This document shows, piece after piece, positions 8,487 through 16,385 of a DNA stretch of 64,000 nt. Position 1 is the stretch's first letter; every line of letters begins with the position of its first letter. The DNA comes from DATAOG01 sp963782885 (lineage in GTDB: Bacteria; Pseudomonadota; Alphaproteobacteria; Geminicoccales; Geminicoccaceae). Made by a program: the position numbers and the translations under genes. The stretch is taken from assembly GCA_963782885.1 (NCBI GenBank), contig CAWALL010000013.1, positions 372,001 through 436,000 on the forward strand. The letters run 5' to 3'. The notes under the pieces were generated by a model. That model was not told the DNA's origin. It ran no database searches and worked only from the letters and a program-made list of their open reading frames with translations.

Positions 8487-9290
8487 ATGTCCTTCCACGG
8501 GAAAAACGCGATCGTCGCCGGCGGCTCGACCGGGATCGGGCTCGCGGCCGCGATCGCCCTCGCCAAGGCCGGCGCCAAGGTGGCGCTCTGCAGCCACGAT
8601 CCGGCGACCCTCGAGCCGGCGCTGGCGCAGGTCGGTAGCCATGGCGACGCGATCGCCTTGCGCGCCGACGTCACCGCCGCGGCGGATATGATGCATCTGG
8701 TCGAACAGACCGTGCGCACGTTCGGCGGCCTCGACCACCTCGTCTACAGCGCCGGCATCCAGACCTATGGCACCGTGGTCGACACGCCGGAGGAGGTCTT
8801 CGACCGCACCCTCGCGATCAACCTGAAGGGCGCCTGGCTGGCCGCCAAGTCCGCGATCCCGCGGATGATCGAGCGCGGCGGCGGCGCGATCGTCAACGTC
8901 TCCTCGGTCCAGGGCCTCGTCTGCCAGACCAACGTCGCCGCCTACACCGCCAGCAAGGGCGCGCTGAACGCGCTGACCCGCGCCATGGCGCTCGATCACG
9001 CGGGCCACGGGATCCGGGTCAACGCGGTTTGCCCGGGCTCGGTCGACACGCCGATGCTCCGCCGCTCGGCCGAGCTGTTCAAGGGCGCCGCCAACGCTGA
9101 GGCGACGCTCGACGACTGGGGCCGGATGCACCCGCTCGGGCGGATCGCGAGCCCCGCCGAGGTCGCCGAGGTGATCCTGTTTTTGCTGAGCGAGCGGGCC
9201 TCGTTCATGACCGGCACCGAGGTCCGGGTCGATGGTGGCCTGCTCGCCGGGATCGGCGTCCGCCTGCCGGACCGGCCGCAGGATGGCTGA
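8487..9290 (+). CDS. SDR-family oxidoreductase
   Basis: A 267-residue classical short-chain dehydrogenase. Cofactor motif GGSTGIG is at residues 12-18, the SAG motif (usually NAG) at 88-90, catalytic Ser in NVSS (139/140), and Y153-x3-K157 in YTASK. The C-terminal GTEVRVDGG is standard. ATG 8487 starts 7 bp after the lactonase stop with a close GGAG; the frame also reads from TTG 8469. The substrate is probably the sugar or sugar lactone precursor handled by the same operon (inference). Confidence 0.9.
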   Translation: MSFHGKNAIVAGGSTGIGLAAAIALAKAGAKVALCSHDPATLEPALAQVGSHGDAIALRADVTAAADMMHLVEQTVRTFGGLDHLVYSAGIQTYGTVVDTPEEVFDRTLAINLKGAWLAAKSAIPRMIERGGGAIVNVSSVQGLVCQTNVAAYTASKGALNALTRAMALDHAGHGIRVNAVCPGSVDTPMLRRSAELFKGAANAEATLDDWGRMHPLGRIASPAEVAEVILFLLSERASFMTGTEVRVDGGLLAGIGVRLPDRPQDG

Positions 9291-9768
9291 GGCCCTGCTG
9301 GCGATCCGGCCGGTGACGGCCGCCGACGTCGATCCGATCGCAGCCCTCCAGGAAGCGTCGATCCTGCGCCATGGCATCGCTGTCTATGGCGAGGCGCGGG
9401 CCCGGGCCTGGGCGCGGGTCGGCCACGATTTCAAGCACGTGCTGCTCGAGGACGGCCAGTTCTTCGTGGCCGAACAGGCCGGCGAGCGCCTCGGCGTCGG
9501 CGGCTGGTCACCCGACAGCCTCGAGCCCGGGCTCGCCTGGATCCGCTATCTGTTCGTCCATCCGGACCACGTCCGCCGCGGCATCGGCCGCCGCCTGGTC
9601 GAGGTCGCCGAGGCCGCCGCCGCCAGCGCCGGCCGGCCCCGGTTCGACGTCTGGTCGAGCCTGAACGCGGTCGCCTTCTACCAGGCGCTCGGCTACCGCC
9701 GCATCCGGACCGCGCGCTGGCCGGTGCGGGCCTCGGTCGAGCTGGACTACATCCTGATGCGGAAATGA
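9283..9768 (+). CDS. GNAT family N-acetyltransferase
   Basis: About 161 residues with the GNAT acetyl-CoA-binding motif A, seen as YLFVHPDHVRRGIGRRLVE, followed by the motif B-like NAVAFYQALGYRRI. ATG 9283 overlaps the SDR stop by 8 bp, so it is the fourth member of the 6,420-9,768 operon. The acceptor amine is unknown. Chromosomal synteny ends here: the next 14 kb are an accessory island. Confidence 0.85.
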   Translation: MAEALLAIRPVTAADVDPIAALQEASILRHGIAVYGEARARAWARVGHDFKHVLLEDGQFFVAEQAGERLGVGGWSPDSLEPGLAWIRYLFVHPDHVRRGIGRRLVEVAEAAAASAGRPRFDVWSSLNAVAFYQALGYRRIRTARWPVRASVELDYILMRK

Positions 9769-10223
9769 ATGGGTTGGGACACCATTGGGATCCCTTGTGC
9801 CGGGGGCTCAGCGCAAAGAACAATCTCAAAATGTGGTTGAGAGTTCAGCGCGAAGACCTGATCTGGCAGGCTGAGGGCACGTCCCGGCTCGTAAGGTGCG
9901 ACTTCGCGAATATCGTGATCGGTCTCCTCAACGAGGATACCGGTTGCCAGGTGGGCCGCCACCTCCGACCGCGAGGCCGCCGAGCTAGATGCCGTTGCTA
10001 TGGAGGTTCTCTAATCGCGCGGTGCGGCGCAAGCTCAACCTGCTCGCCTTCGCCAGGATCAAGGTTCTCTCCGAGCTCGGCATGGCAGCCGGCATCATCA
10101 TGGCGTCAGATGGGTTGAGCGGTTCCATGTTGTTCACGGCATCGCAGCTCGGCGCGTCCACTTCAAAGCTCGAACTCGCTCGCGCCATCGTCCCGGCTGG
10201 GACCTCAAGGGTGGCAGGGGCGG
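9769..10223. other. Gene-poor stretch at the left edge of the island
   Basis: No convincing gene. Short frames occur on both strands (about 71 codons on minus at 9,747-9,962, 67 on minus at 9,985-10,188), but neither shows a recognisable family and their codon bias is weaker than the neighbours'. The part just before 10,224 should contain the right end of the IS110 element; its boundary is not visible. Confidence 0.4.
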
Positions 10224-11258
10224 TCAGGCCGCTGCCGTCTCCCCGATGTCCGCGCGGAAGGTGACCCGGTCACACCACAGACGATGCAGCAGGACGGCGA
10301 GCCGTCTTGCCAAGGCCACCTTCGCCTTCTTGCGGCCGCAGCGGGCGGCGATGGCTTCGGCCCAGGCCTTGAGCGCGCAAGGTTTGCGGCTCCGGGTCAG
10401 CAGAGCGTTCGCGGCCTCGAACAACAGCGTGCGGGTCAGGCCGTCCCCCGCCTTGGAGATGTGGCCTCGGCGGTCGACCTCGCCCGACTGGTAACGACGC
10501 GGCGTCAGGCCAAGGTAGGCGCCGACCTGCCGGGACCGACGAAACCGGGTCGGATCGTCGATCGCGGCCGCGAAGGCGATCGCCGTCACCGGCCCAACCC
10601 CGGGCACGGTCATCAGGCGGGCGACGGCTTGATGGTGCCGGGCGATCGTGAGCAGCTGCCGATCGTAGTGCTCGATCTGCTCGATGATCGCGCGCCGTGC
10701 CTCGAGCAGGGGATCAATCAGACGCGACAGGCCGGGCTCGGCGGTCAGCAGGTCGTACAGCCGGACTTCGAAGCGGCCATGCCGGGCGGTCCCGAGCACC
10801 AGACCGAAGGTCTTGAGCAGGCCGCGGATCTGGTTCTCCAGATCGCGCCGCGTGGCCACCAACATGCCGCGGCTGGCCAGCAGGGCGCGCAGCAGGTGGG
10901 CGGCTTTGGACTTCACCCGGACCGCCCTGAACCAGCCGGTGCGCATGATCTGCGCCAGTCCCCGGGCGTCGTTGCGATCGGTCTTGCTCGCCTGCAGCGC
11001 CAAGCCGGCTTTGGCGTGGCGGGCATCGATCACCTGCACCGGCAGGCCACGCTGCTTGAGCTCGTTCCAGAGCCAGACCGAGAGGGGGCCAGTCTCGAGG
11101 CCGATCCGGCAGGCCTCGGGAGCCTGCGCGCCCAGCCAATCGGCCAGCGCCTCGGGCTCGCTCGCGACCTTGCCCTCGGCGAGCACCTCGCCGTCGTCGT
11201 CGACCACGCACAGCGCCGTCATCTTGAGCGAGACATCCAAACCGACATACTGCGTCAT
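10224..11258 (-). CDS. IS110 family transposase
   Basis: DEDD transposase with an N-terminal RuvC-like domain and a C-terminal Transposase_20 domain. The frame runs from ATG 11279, but ATG 11258 (MTQYVGLDVSL) has GGAGA six bases upstream and is preferred. In the longer numbering the acidic residues are D15 (GLDVS), E62 (GLETG), D101 and D104 (KTDRNDARGLAQ). The C-terminal part carries MTVPGVGPVTA and the serine-domain-type GAYLGLTPRRYQSG. The reading frame is complete, so the element may be active. IS110 elements lack terminal inverted repeats and use a bridge RNA; see the folded region at 11,352-11,421. Confidence 0.92.
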   Translation of the reverse strand: MTQYVGLDVSLKMTALCVVDDDGEVLAEGKVASEPEALADWLGAQAPEACRIGLETGPLSVWLWNELKQRGLPVQVIDARHAKAGLALQASKTDRNDARGLAQIMRTGWFRAVRVKSKAAHLLRALLASRGMLVATRRDLENQIRGLLKTFGLVLGTARHGRFEVRLYDLLTAEPGLSRLIDPLLEARRAIIEQIEHYDRQLLTIARHHQAVARLMTVPGVGPVTAIAFAAAIDDPTRFRRSRQVGAYLGLTPRRYQSGEVDRRGHISKAGDGLTRTLLFEAANALLTRSRKPCALKAWAEAIAARCGRKKAKVALARRLAVLLHRLWCDRVTFRADIGETAAA

Positions 11259-11351
11259 CGCGGTTCTCCAAATACTCATGGTCGGGCTCGCAGCCCCGAG
11301 CGTGCCGAACTCGGCGAGAGCTGCAACCCACCGCGCGATGACGCCATGTTG

Positions 11352-11421
11352 TTCATCCGAGGCTTGGGGTTGAAGCTGTGGTTGCGAGACCTGAACAGCT
11401 GCCCCGGGAACCTCGGATGAA
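11352..11421 (-). ncRNA. Candidate IS110 bridge RNA / left-end structured region
   Basis: Upstream of the transposase start lies a nested long hairpin. The outer stem is TTCATCCGAGG (11352-11362) with CCTCGGATGAA (11411-11421), 11 perfect pairs. Inside are GGGG (11366-11369) with CCCC (11402-11405), then AGCTGT (11374-11379) with ACAGCT (11395-11400), closing a 15-base loop. IS110-group elements are known to carry a non-coding bridge RNA in exactly this upstream end, transcribed with the transposase. The structure is seen; the RNA and its function are inferred. The strand given is that of the transposase. Confidence 0.5.
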
Positions 11422-11495
11422 CGTCCACAAGCATGCGCGCATGACGATCCACGGTCCGTTGACGCGCCCCCTCGATCCAGCCGCGGACGCGCGCC

Positions 11496-11783
11496 TCAGA
11501 GATCGGCGGCGCCCCCTTGAGCCGCCTTCGGGTCCGCCCTCGCGAGATCGCTGAACGTCGCGATCCCCGGCGCCCGCAGCTTCTCCTGAATGGCTGGCCC
11601 GATTCCTTTGATGACGGTCAGGTCGTCAGAAATGACTTGCTGCACCACTTCGGGCTGGCGGCCGGCGCTCTGTTGGGTCGCGCTCGGGGCGCGCTCTGTC
11701 GCCTGCTCGGGTGGCTTGGCCTCATCCTTTGGCACCCACCAGAAGAGCAGATCGATCCAGCGTTTGAAGATCTCGTTCCACAT
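11496..11783 (-). CDS. Small helix-hairpin-helix protein with frameshifted C-terminus
   Basis: From ATG 11783 the product begins MWNEIFKRWIDLLFWW, a short amphipathic or membrane-associated segment. A charged linker follows, then an HhH motif (DDLTVIKGIGPAIQEKLR, FSDLARADP) of the kind that binds DNA or other proteins. The current frame ends at 11496 in AQGGAADL. A one-base shift near 11,520 restores a typical ending (RLKGAPPISEARVRGWIEGA), so the C-terminus has been altered by frameshift. The shifted frame runs on into the IS110 left end, suggesting the element landed close behind this gene. The protein may be inactive. Confidence 0.6.
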   Translation of the reverse strand: MWNEIFKRWIDLLFWWVPKDEAKPPEQATERAPSATQQSAGRQPEVVQQVISDDLTVIKGIGPAIQEKLRAPGIATFSDLARADPKAAQGGAADL

Positions 11784-11942
11784 CACGTCAACGGTACCGC
11801 AGGGAGGACCCGCGCTCAATGCCGTCGAGCCCGTCGCGATCGGCCCCTTGCCGTTCGCTTTGAGTGCCCGGCCACGGCCGCGGGTCGAGGCGTTCGCACT
11901 GGCGCAGCGGCGACAACGAACGCTGGCTAACGCGGCCGGCGC

Positions 11943-12875
11943 TTACTTGGCTGCGCGGCAGGAGCCTGTCCGCAAATAGGAGGGCAAAATCTCTTCGACC
12001 GCGCTCGGTGCGAGGCCGAGCTCGGCGAACGACGAGGCTTTCGGGCCGACGACGTTGTCGCGTTTCATCAGCACGACCTGGTCGCGGGAGATCGGGCGGT
12101 TCGGCAGGTGCGCCACCACGGCAGCCAGAAGCTCCCAGGCAAAGTATGGAACCGGCATCAATAGCCGTCTGCGACCAAGCTGCTGGAGAAGCAGTTGCAC
12201 GAGCGCCTTGTACGTGTAGGCTCTAGGGCCGCCCAGCTCGTAGATCTGGCCTCTCGCGGCCTCCGTCGCCAGGGCGCGCGCGACCGCCTCCGCGACATCG
12301 CCCACGTACACCGGCTGCAACTTCACAGCGCCCGTGCCGAACAGGGGCAAGATCGGCATCAGACGCGCCAACGCAGCCAGCTGATTGAAAAACGCGTCCT
12401 CGGGGCCAAACATGACGCTCGGGCGGAGGATGGTGGCTTCCGGGAATGCTTCCGTAACCAAGCGTTCGCCGATGGCGCGGGCTCGGACGTAGGGTGATTC
12501 GGACCCAGGGTCAGCACCAATACCGGATATGTGAACCAGCCGCCGGACACCCGCGATTGCCGACGCGCGTGCCACATGCATGGCGCCTTGACCATGGATT
12601 GCCTCGAACGTTGCCCTTTTCCGCTCGACATAGTGGCCGACCGTGTTGACGACTGCGTCTGAGCCGTCCACGGCTGGACCCACCGTCGCCTCATCCCAGA
12701 CGTCGGCGTACACCGTCGTGATCCGCCCGGCTGTGCTGAACCCGGTAAGGAACGACGCGCGTTCGGGGTGACGCACCGCGACGCGCAGGGTGGCGCCGTC
12801 CTCGGCCAGGCGCTTTACGATCTGACGACCCAGAAAACCCGAACCGCCAAAGACGGTAACCTGGCTGTAGGACAT
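11943..12875 (-). CDS. NAD(P)-binding NDUFA9-like epimerase/dehydratase family protein
   Basis: A 310-residue atypical SDR related to the complex I accessory subunit NDUFA9. From ATG 12875 (MSYSQVTVFGG) the Rossmann motif GGSGFLG is near residues 9-15. The segment LRPSVMFGPEDAFFNQ and the following ILPLFGTGAVKLQPVYVGDVAEA are hallmarks of the NDUFA9-like group, which in alphaproteobacteria tunes complex I assembly or stability. The upstream 50 codons of the open frame look non-coding. It sits among insertion elements but is intact, with codon use slightly less biased than the core genes. Confidence 0.82.
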   Translation of the reverse strand: MSYSQVTVFGGSGFLGRQIVKRLAEDGATLRVAVRHPERASFLTGFSTAGRITTVYADVWDEATVGPAVDGSDAVVNTVGHYVERKRATFEAIHGQGAMHVARASAIAGVRRLVHISGIGADPGSESPYVRARAIGERLVTEAFPEATILRPSVMFGPEDAFFNQLAALARLMPILPLFGTGAVKLQPVYVGDVAEAVARALATEAARGQIYELGGPRAYTYKALVQLLLQQLGRRRLLMPVPYFAWELLAAVVAHLPNRPISRDQVVLMKRDNVVGPKASSFAELGLAPSAVEEILPSYLRTGSCRAAK

Positions 12876-12988
12876 GAAAATGCCCCGGATGTGACGGCAC
12901 GCGAGGCTATCACGATCCAGGCAATGCAGGGGAAGCAAATCAAGCTCGGAGGTTCGTTCAGCATAGCCGCGTAGGTTGCACTGCCGCC

Positions 12989-13234
12989 ATGGAGCCCGAT
13001 GGCCGTACCATCGCGCCGATCTCAAAGCCGCAGCTGGACGGCGCGCTGGTCAGGGCGCTGGCGCGGGCGTGGCGATGGCAGTGGATGCTCGATGCTGGCG
13101 TGTACAACTCGGTCAGCGATATCGGCGACGCCGAGAACATCTCGAAGAGCTACGTCAGCCGGATCCTGCGGCTGGCCCTCCTGGCACCCGACGTTGTCGA
13201 GGCGATCCTCGCGGGGCAGACAATCAGGCGCTGA
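12989..13234 (+). CDS. Recombinase-tail-like small protein, frameshifted at its end
   Basis: An 81-codon frame resembling the short helical domain found at the C-terminus of large serine recombinases or as small stand-alone proteins in alphaproteobacterial mobile regions. The diagnostic part is ISKSYVSRILRLALLAPDVV followed by EAILAGQ. After the stop, a +1 frame continues with LMLEQLERPLPAGLEEQRR, which matches the usual ending of this family, so the gene is probably broken by a small indel near 13,222. A second decayed copy occurs at 14,775-14,881 on the other side of the DUF6880 gene. Confidence 0.5.
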   Translation: MEPDGRTIAPISKPQLDGALVRALARAWRWQWMLDAGVYNSVSDIGDAENISKSYVSRILRLALLAPDVVEAILAGQTIRR

Positions 13235-13332
13235 TGCTGGAGCAGCTGGAGCGACCGCTACCCGCGGGCTTGGAGGAGCAGCGGCGGCATCAGGAGCTTG
13301 CGTAAGCGGCGAGGGCGTGATCCCGTTTGGGC

Positions 13333-14769
13333 ATGGCACGGGCAAAGCAGATCACCGCCGACAAGCTCGAGCGGCTCGGCGTCCAGCACCTCGCGGCGCT
13401 TCTCGAGGAACATGCCGGCGCGGACGCCATCCTGCGGCGCAAGCTCAAGCTCGCCCTGTCCGCGCTCGAGGGCGGCGACAAGCTCGCCGTCACGCTGGAG
13501 AAGCGCATCCACACAATCGGACGTTCACGCTCGTTCCTCGACTGGGAGAAGGCGAGGGAGCTGGCGAAGGAGATCGACCATCTCCGCACCACGATCGCCG
13601 GGCCCCTGGCGGAGCGGGATGCCCGCCTGGCGGCGGAGCGCATGTGGGACCTCGTCGGCATCGCCGACGCCGTGCTGACGCGGATCCATGGCAGCGCACA
13701 AGCCGTCGTCGAGGCGTTCGAAGCGGCGATCGAGGACCTCGGACTGCTCTGGTCCGCGGCCGCGGGACGGCAGCCTGCGGCGCTGGCGCGTCGGGTCTTT
13801 ACCGCGCTGCAGGGCGATCGCGGCTATCTGGAGCTCCACCTCGTGCAGGCAATGGCGGCGCCGCTGGGTCCTGACGGTCGCGCCGAGCTGAGGCGGCTGG
13901 TCGACCACGCGCTGGCACGGCTGCCAGAATCGGGCGACGAGCTGCGCGATTGGCGCAACGGGGTCGACCGCCGCCGCTGGACGGCGGTGCTCGCTTTGCT
14001 CGCCGACAGCGAGGGCGATGTGGACGCCTATATCGACGCCGCGCAGCGTGGCGGCGTCGCGATGGTGCAGGCTACGGACATCGCCCTGCGCCTGATCGAG
14101 GCCGGGCGGCCCGAGGAGGCCCTCGGCTGGCTTGATCAGGCACAGGGCAGCCATGCGGCGGACGAGGATACGGTGGTCGACCTGCGTCTCGCGGCCCTGC
14201 AGGCGCTCGGACGCAAGGACGAGGCCCAGGCACAGCGCTGGTCCACCTTTACCCAGTCGCTGCGCGTCGATCTGCTGCGAGATCACCTGAAGCGCCTGCC
14301 GGACTTCGAGCACTTCGAGGCGGAACGGCGGGCGATGGCGCTGGCCGCCGGGCACGAGAATCCCCATCGCGCGCTTGGCTTCTTCGTCGACTGGCCCAAT
14401 CTCGCGGCCGCCGCCGAGCTGGTGGGAGCGCGCTTGGGCGAGCTCGACGGCGGCGACTACGGCACCTTGAATCGGGCCGCGGCAGCCCTCGCGGGCCGTT
14501 ATCCGCTAGCCGCGGCGCTCCTTTTCCGCCGGATGGCGGAGGACATCCTGCGCCGGGCGGCGCCGAGCCAATACCAGTATGCCGCAGGCTATATTCGCGA
14601 GTGCGAGGCCATGTCCTCCCGCCTCGATGCGGACGCGGAGGTCGAGTCGCACGCGGCGTTCATGAAACGCCTGCGTCGCGATCACGGACGCAAGTACAAG
14701 TTTTGGCACCTGCTTGGTGACCTGTCAGCGGGGGCCGGTGACCGGGGTCTCCGAGGCGGAGGGGCTTAG
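13333..14769 (+). CDS. DUF6880 family protein
   Basis: A 478-residue soluble, alpha-helical protein of the DUF6880 family; no biochemical function is known. ATG 13333 (MARAKQITADKLERLG) matches the usual family start. The body is made of helical repeats rich in Ala/Leu/Glu (RLIEAGRPEEALGWLDQAQ resembles a TPR-like hairpin). The C-terminal landmark HGRKYKFWHLL is near the end; the last ~15 residues (GAGDRGLRGGGA) look like run-on sequence. The gene is intact but lies between two copies of a recombinase-tail-like sequence, so it may have moved as cargo. Confidence 0.72.
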   Translation: MARAKQITADKLERLGVQHLAALLEEHAGADAILRRKLKLALSALEGGDKLAVTLEKRIHTIGRSRSFLDWEKARELAKEIDHLRTTIAGPLAERDARLAAERMWDLVGIADAVLTRIHGSAQAVVEAFEAAIEDLGLLWSAAAGRQPAALARRVFTALQGDRGYLELHLVQAMAAPLGPDGRAELRRLVDHALARLPESGDELRDWRNGVDRRRWTAVLALLADSEGDVDAYIDAAQRGGVAMVQATDIALRLIEAGRPEEALGWLDQAQGSHAADEDTVVDLRLAALQALGRKDEAQAQRWSTFTQSLRVDLLRDHLKRLPDFEHFEAERRAMALAAGHENPHRALGFFVDWPNLAAAAELVGARLGELDGGDYGTLNRAAAALAGRYPLAAALLFRRMAEDILRRAAPSQYQYAAGYIRECEAMSSRLDADAEVESHAAFMKRLRRDHGRKYKFWHLLGDLSAGAGDRGLRGGGA

Positions 14770-14774
14770 AAAGC

Positions 14775-14881
14775 CGTGCGTCAGCCAGATTGTTCGGATG
14801 GCGCTGCTGACACGCGACAATGTCGAGGCGATCTTGGCGGGGAGAAGGCTGATGCTGGAGAGGTTGGACGCTGCCGGCGAA
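14775..14881 (+). pseudogene. Second copy of the recombinase-tail-like sequence, cut by IS5
   Basis: Translates as CVSQIVRMALLTRDNVEAIL then AGRRLMLERLDAAGELG, clearly related to the sequence at 13,150-13,270 but without its N-terminal part. The continuation after the IS5 element (from 15,693, GGCGGAGCAGCGG) matches the EEQRR-coding stretch of the first copy, so the insertion element sits inside this fragment. Confidence 0.6.
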
Positions 14882-15655
14882 CTAGGGCGTGTTAACACAA
14901 ACCATGTCGATGATCAGGGCGAAATGGATGAAGGCGGTGAACATGGTGTCGAGCTTTTCGAAGCGCGAGAAGATGCGGCGAAAGCCCTTGAGCCTGCGGA
15001 ACAGGCGCTCGATCTCGTTGCGCCTGCGATAGAGGCCGCGGTCGTAGGTCCAGGGGCGGAGGCGGTTGGGGTTGGGCGGCACGACCGGCTCGAAGCCGAG
15101 CTGCAGCACCAGTTGCCGGGTCTCGTCGCCTTCGTAGGCCCGGTCCATCACAATCGGCACGCCATCGGGCCGCCGCTGCCAGCGCGTCAGCAGCTTGCGT
15201 CCTTCGGGCGCGTCGTGGGCCTGTCCGGGCGACAGGGCGAAGGTCAGGGCGATCCGGTCATTCGCGGCAACCAGATGAAATCTTGGTGTTCCAGCCGCCG
15301 CGCGACTTGCCGATGGCCTGCGGGCCGTTTTTTTTCGAGCACCCGTGCCATCGGGGTGAACCTTCACGCTGGTGCTGTCCAAGCCCACGCACTCCACCCG
15401 GATGCGAATCAGGCGATGTTCTTGCAAGGCTTGGAACACTCGGTCCAGCACGCCCGCCGCCGCCCAACGCCGCAAGCGCGTGTCGATCGTGTGCCAGTTG
15501 CCGAAGCGCTCCGGCAGCGCGCGCCATTTGCAGCCGTTCTCGGCGACATAGAGCACCGCGTTGATGACATCGAGATTGGCGATGCGCACGTTGCCTCGCT
15601 GTACGGGCATCAACGGGCGGATCACTTCATACCGGTCTTCGCTCAGCCTCATCAT
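14882..15655 (-). CDS. IS5-family transposase with a locally shifted middle segment
   Basis: DDE transposase in one 257-codon frame. Catalytic residues are recognisable: first Asp in GLDSTSVKV, second in VMDRAYEGDE, Glu in RRNEIERLFRRLKG. Between an A8 run (minus strand; T8 at 15328-15335) and 15,280 the frame reads TARRPSASRAAAGTPRF, whereas the neighbouring frame reads the family-typical NGPQAIGKSRGGWNTKI. Related elements use a programmed frameshift at the A-run to join two frames. Here one extra A at 15278-15280 (GATGAAATC) returns the sequence to the first frame. The protein made without shifting has ~17 wrong residues, so activity is doubtful. Confidence 0.82.
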   Translation of the reverse strand: MMRLSEDRYEVIRPLMPVQRGNVRIANLDVINAVLYVAENGCKWRALPERFGNWHTIDTRLRRWAAAGVLDRVFQALQEHRLIRIRVECVGLDSTSVKVHPDGTGARKKTARRPSASRAAAGTPRFHLVAANDRIALTFALSPGQAHDAPEGRKLLTRWQRRPDGVPIVMDRAYEGDETRQLVLQLGFEPVVPPNPNRLRPWTYDRGLYRRRNEIERLFRRLKGFRRIFSRFEKLDTMFTAFIHFALIIDMVCVNTP

Positions 15656-15692
15656 ACGATGAGACTACCGGAAATAGCGTTAACACGCCCTA
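14884..15692 (-). mobile_element. IS5-family (IS427-like) insertion sequence
   Basis: A complete element of ~0.8 kb. Terminal inverted repeats are GGGCGTGTTAAC at 14885-14896 and its complement GTTAACACGCCC at 15679-15690. TA, within CTAG, flanks both ends, consistent with the short TA-type target duplication of this group. It carries one transposase frame on the minus strand and interrupts a recombinase-tail-like fragment. Confidence 0.85.
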
Positions 15693-15729
15693 GGCGGAGC
15701 AGCGGGCCCCGCCGCAACGCAGTGATGGG

Positions 15730-16190
15730 GCTCTTGAGATCATGGGGCATGTGCGTGATCGCCCGGAGGGCCTGAACGAGGTCGATACCAAGGCCGCGTT
15801 CATTGACCGGATCCTGAGCGCCCCTCGGCTGGGAGCTGCGGGCCCCATATTCCGTCTCGCAGCAGTACCGGCATAAACCACGAGACAACCCAGTTGATTA
15901 TGCGCTGTTCATCCTCCGGGCACCGGTCCTGTTCGTCGAGGCCAAGGCGCTGAACAGAGACCTCTCCTACTACAAGTGGATCTCGCAAACACTCGCCTAC
16001 GCCAATGCGGCAGGCGTGGAGTGGTGCGTACTGACCAATGGCGACGAGTACCGGATTTACAACACGTTCGCGAAGGCGGAGGCCGAGAAGAAGGTCTTCC
16101 GCCGCATCACGCTCTCCGATCGGGACCAACGCACCTTCTGCATCGAGACGCTCCTTCTCCTGTCCAAGCAGCAGATTGTCAAACGGCTTG
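15730..16190 (+). pseudogene. Type I/IV restriction endonuclease N-terminal domain (HsdR_N-like), broken
   Basis: Encodes the first ~150 residues of a restriction-type nuclease domain. The frame first reads GLNEVDTKAAFIDRILSA, then must shift by one near 15,818 to continue GWELRAPYSVSQQYRHKPRD. PD-(D/E)xK-like residues are seen as Asp in NPVDYALFI and EAK in LFVEAKALNR. The homology stops after LLLLSKQQI at ~16,190, where sequence resembling an IS21-type end begins. It lies directly before a broken hsdM on the same strand, so it belonged to a type I-like restriction-modification locus. Confidence 0.7.
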
Positions 16191-16385
16191 CAACATTGAC
16201 CCCCGATCGGCGTCCAATTTTGACGCCCAGGGAGGTTGTCCCGGTAGTGCATAGGAGGGGCCCGCGCCGGGAGCGAGCGCGCGAGCGCGCTGGCGAGCGG
16301 ACGGGGGGAGGTGTGTGAAGGGGAACCGGCGGAGAAGCAGAATCAACGTCCTCTGGAAGGCGTACTTTGTCGACATGTGCAGGGT
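16191..16385. other. Junction DNA between restriction fragments, possible IS21-type end
   Basis: Contains ATTGACCCCCGATCGG followed by TTTTGACGCCCAGGG, a pair of TTGAC-C-rich repeats ~29 bp apart, as in the multiple terminal repeats of IS21-type elements. A very GC-rich palindromic patch (GAGCGCGCGAGCGCGC) follows. No gene is seen. The IS21 link is inferred and is mildly supported by the istA fragment at 21.1 kb. Confidence 0.3.

Noticed and set aside
9747..10264. Small genes between the acetyltransferase and the IS110 transposase
   Set aside because: Frames of 60-90 codons on both strands lack ribosome sites, motifs and consistent codon bias.
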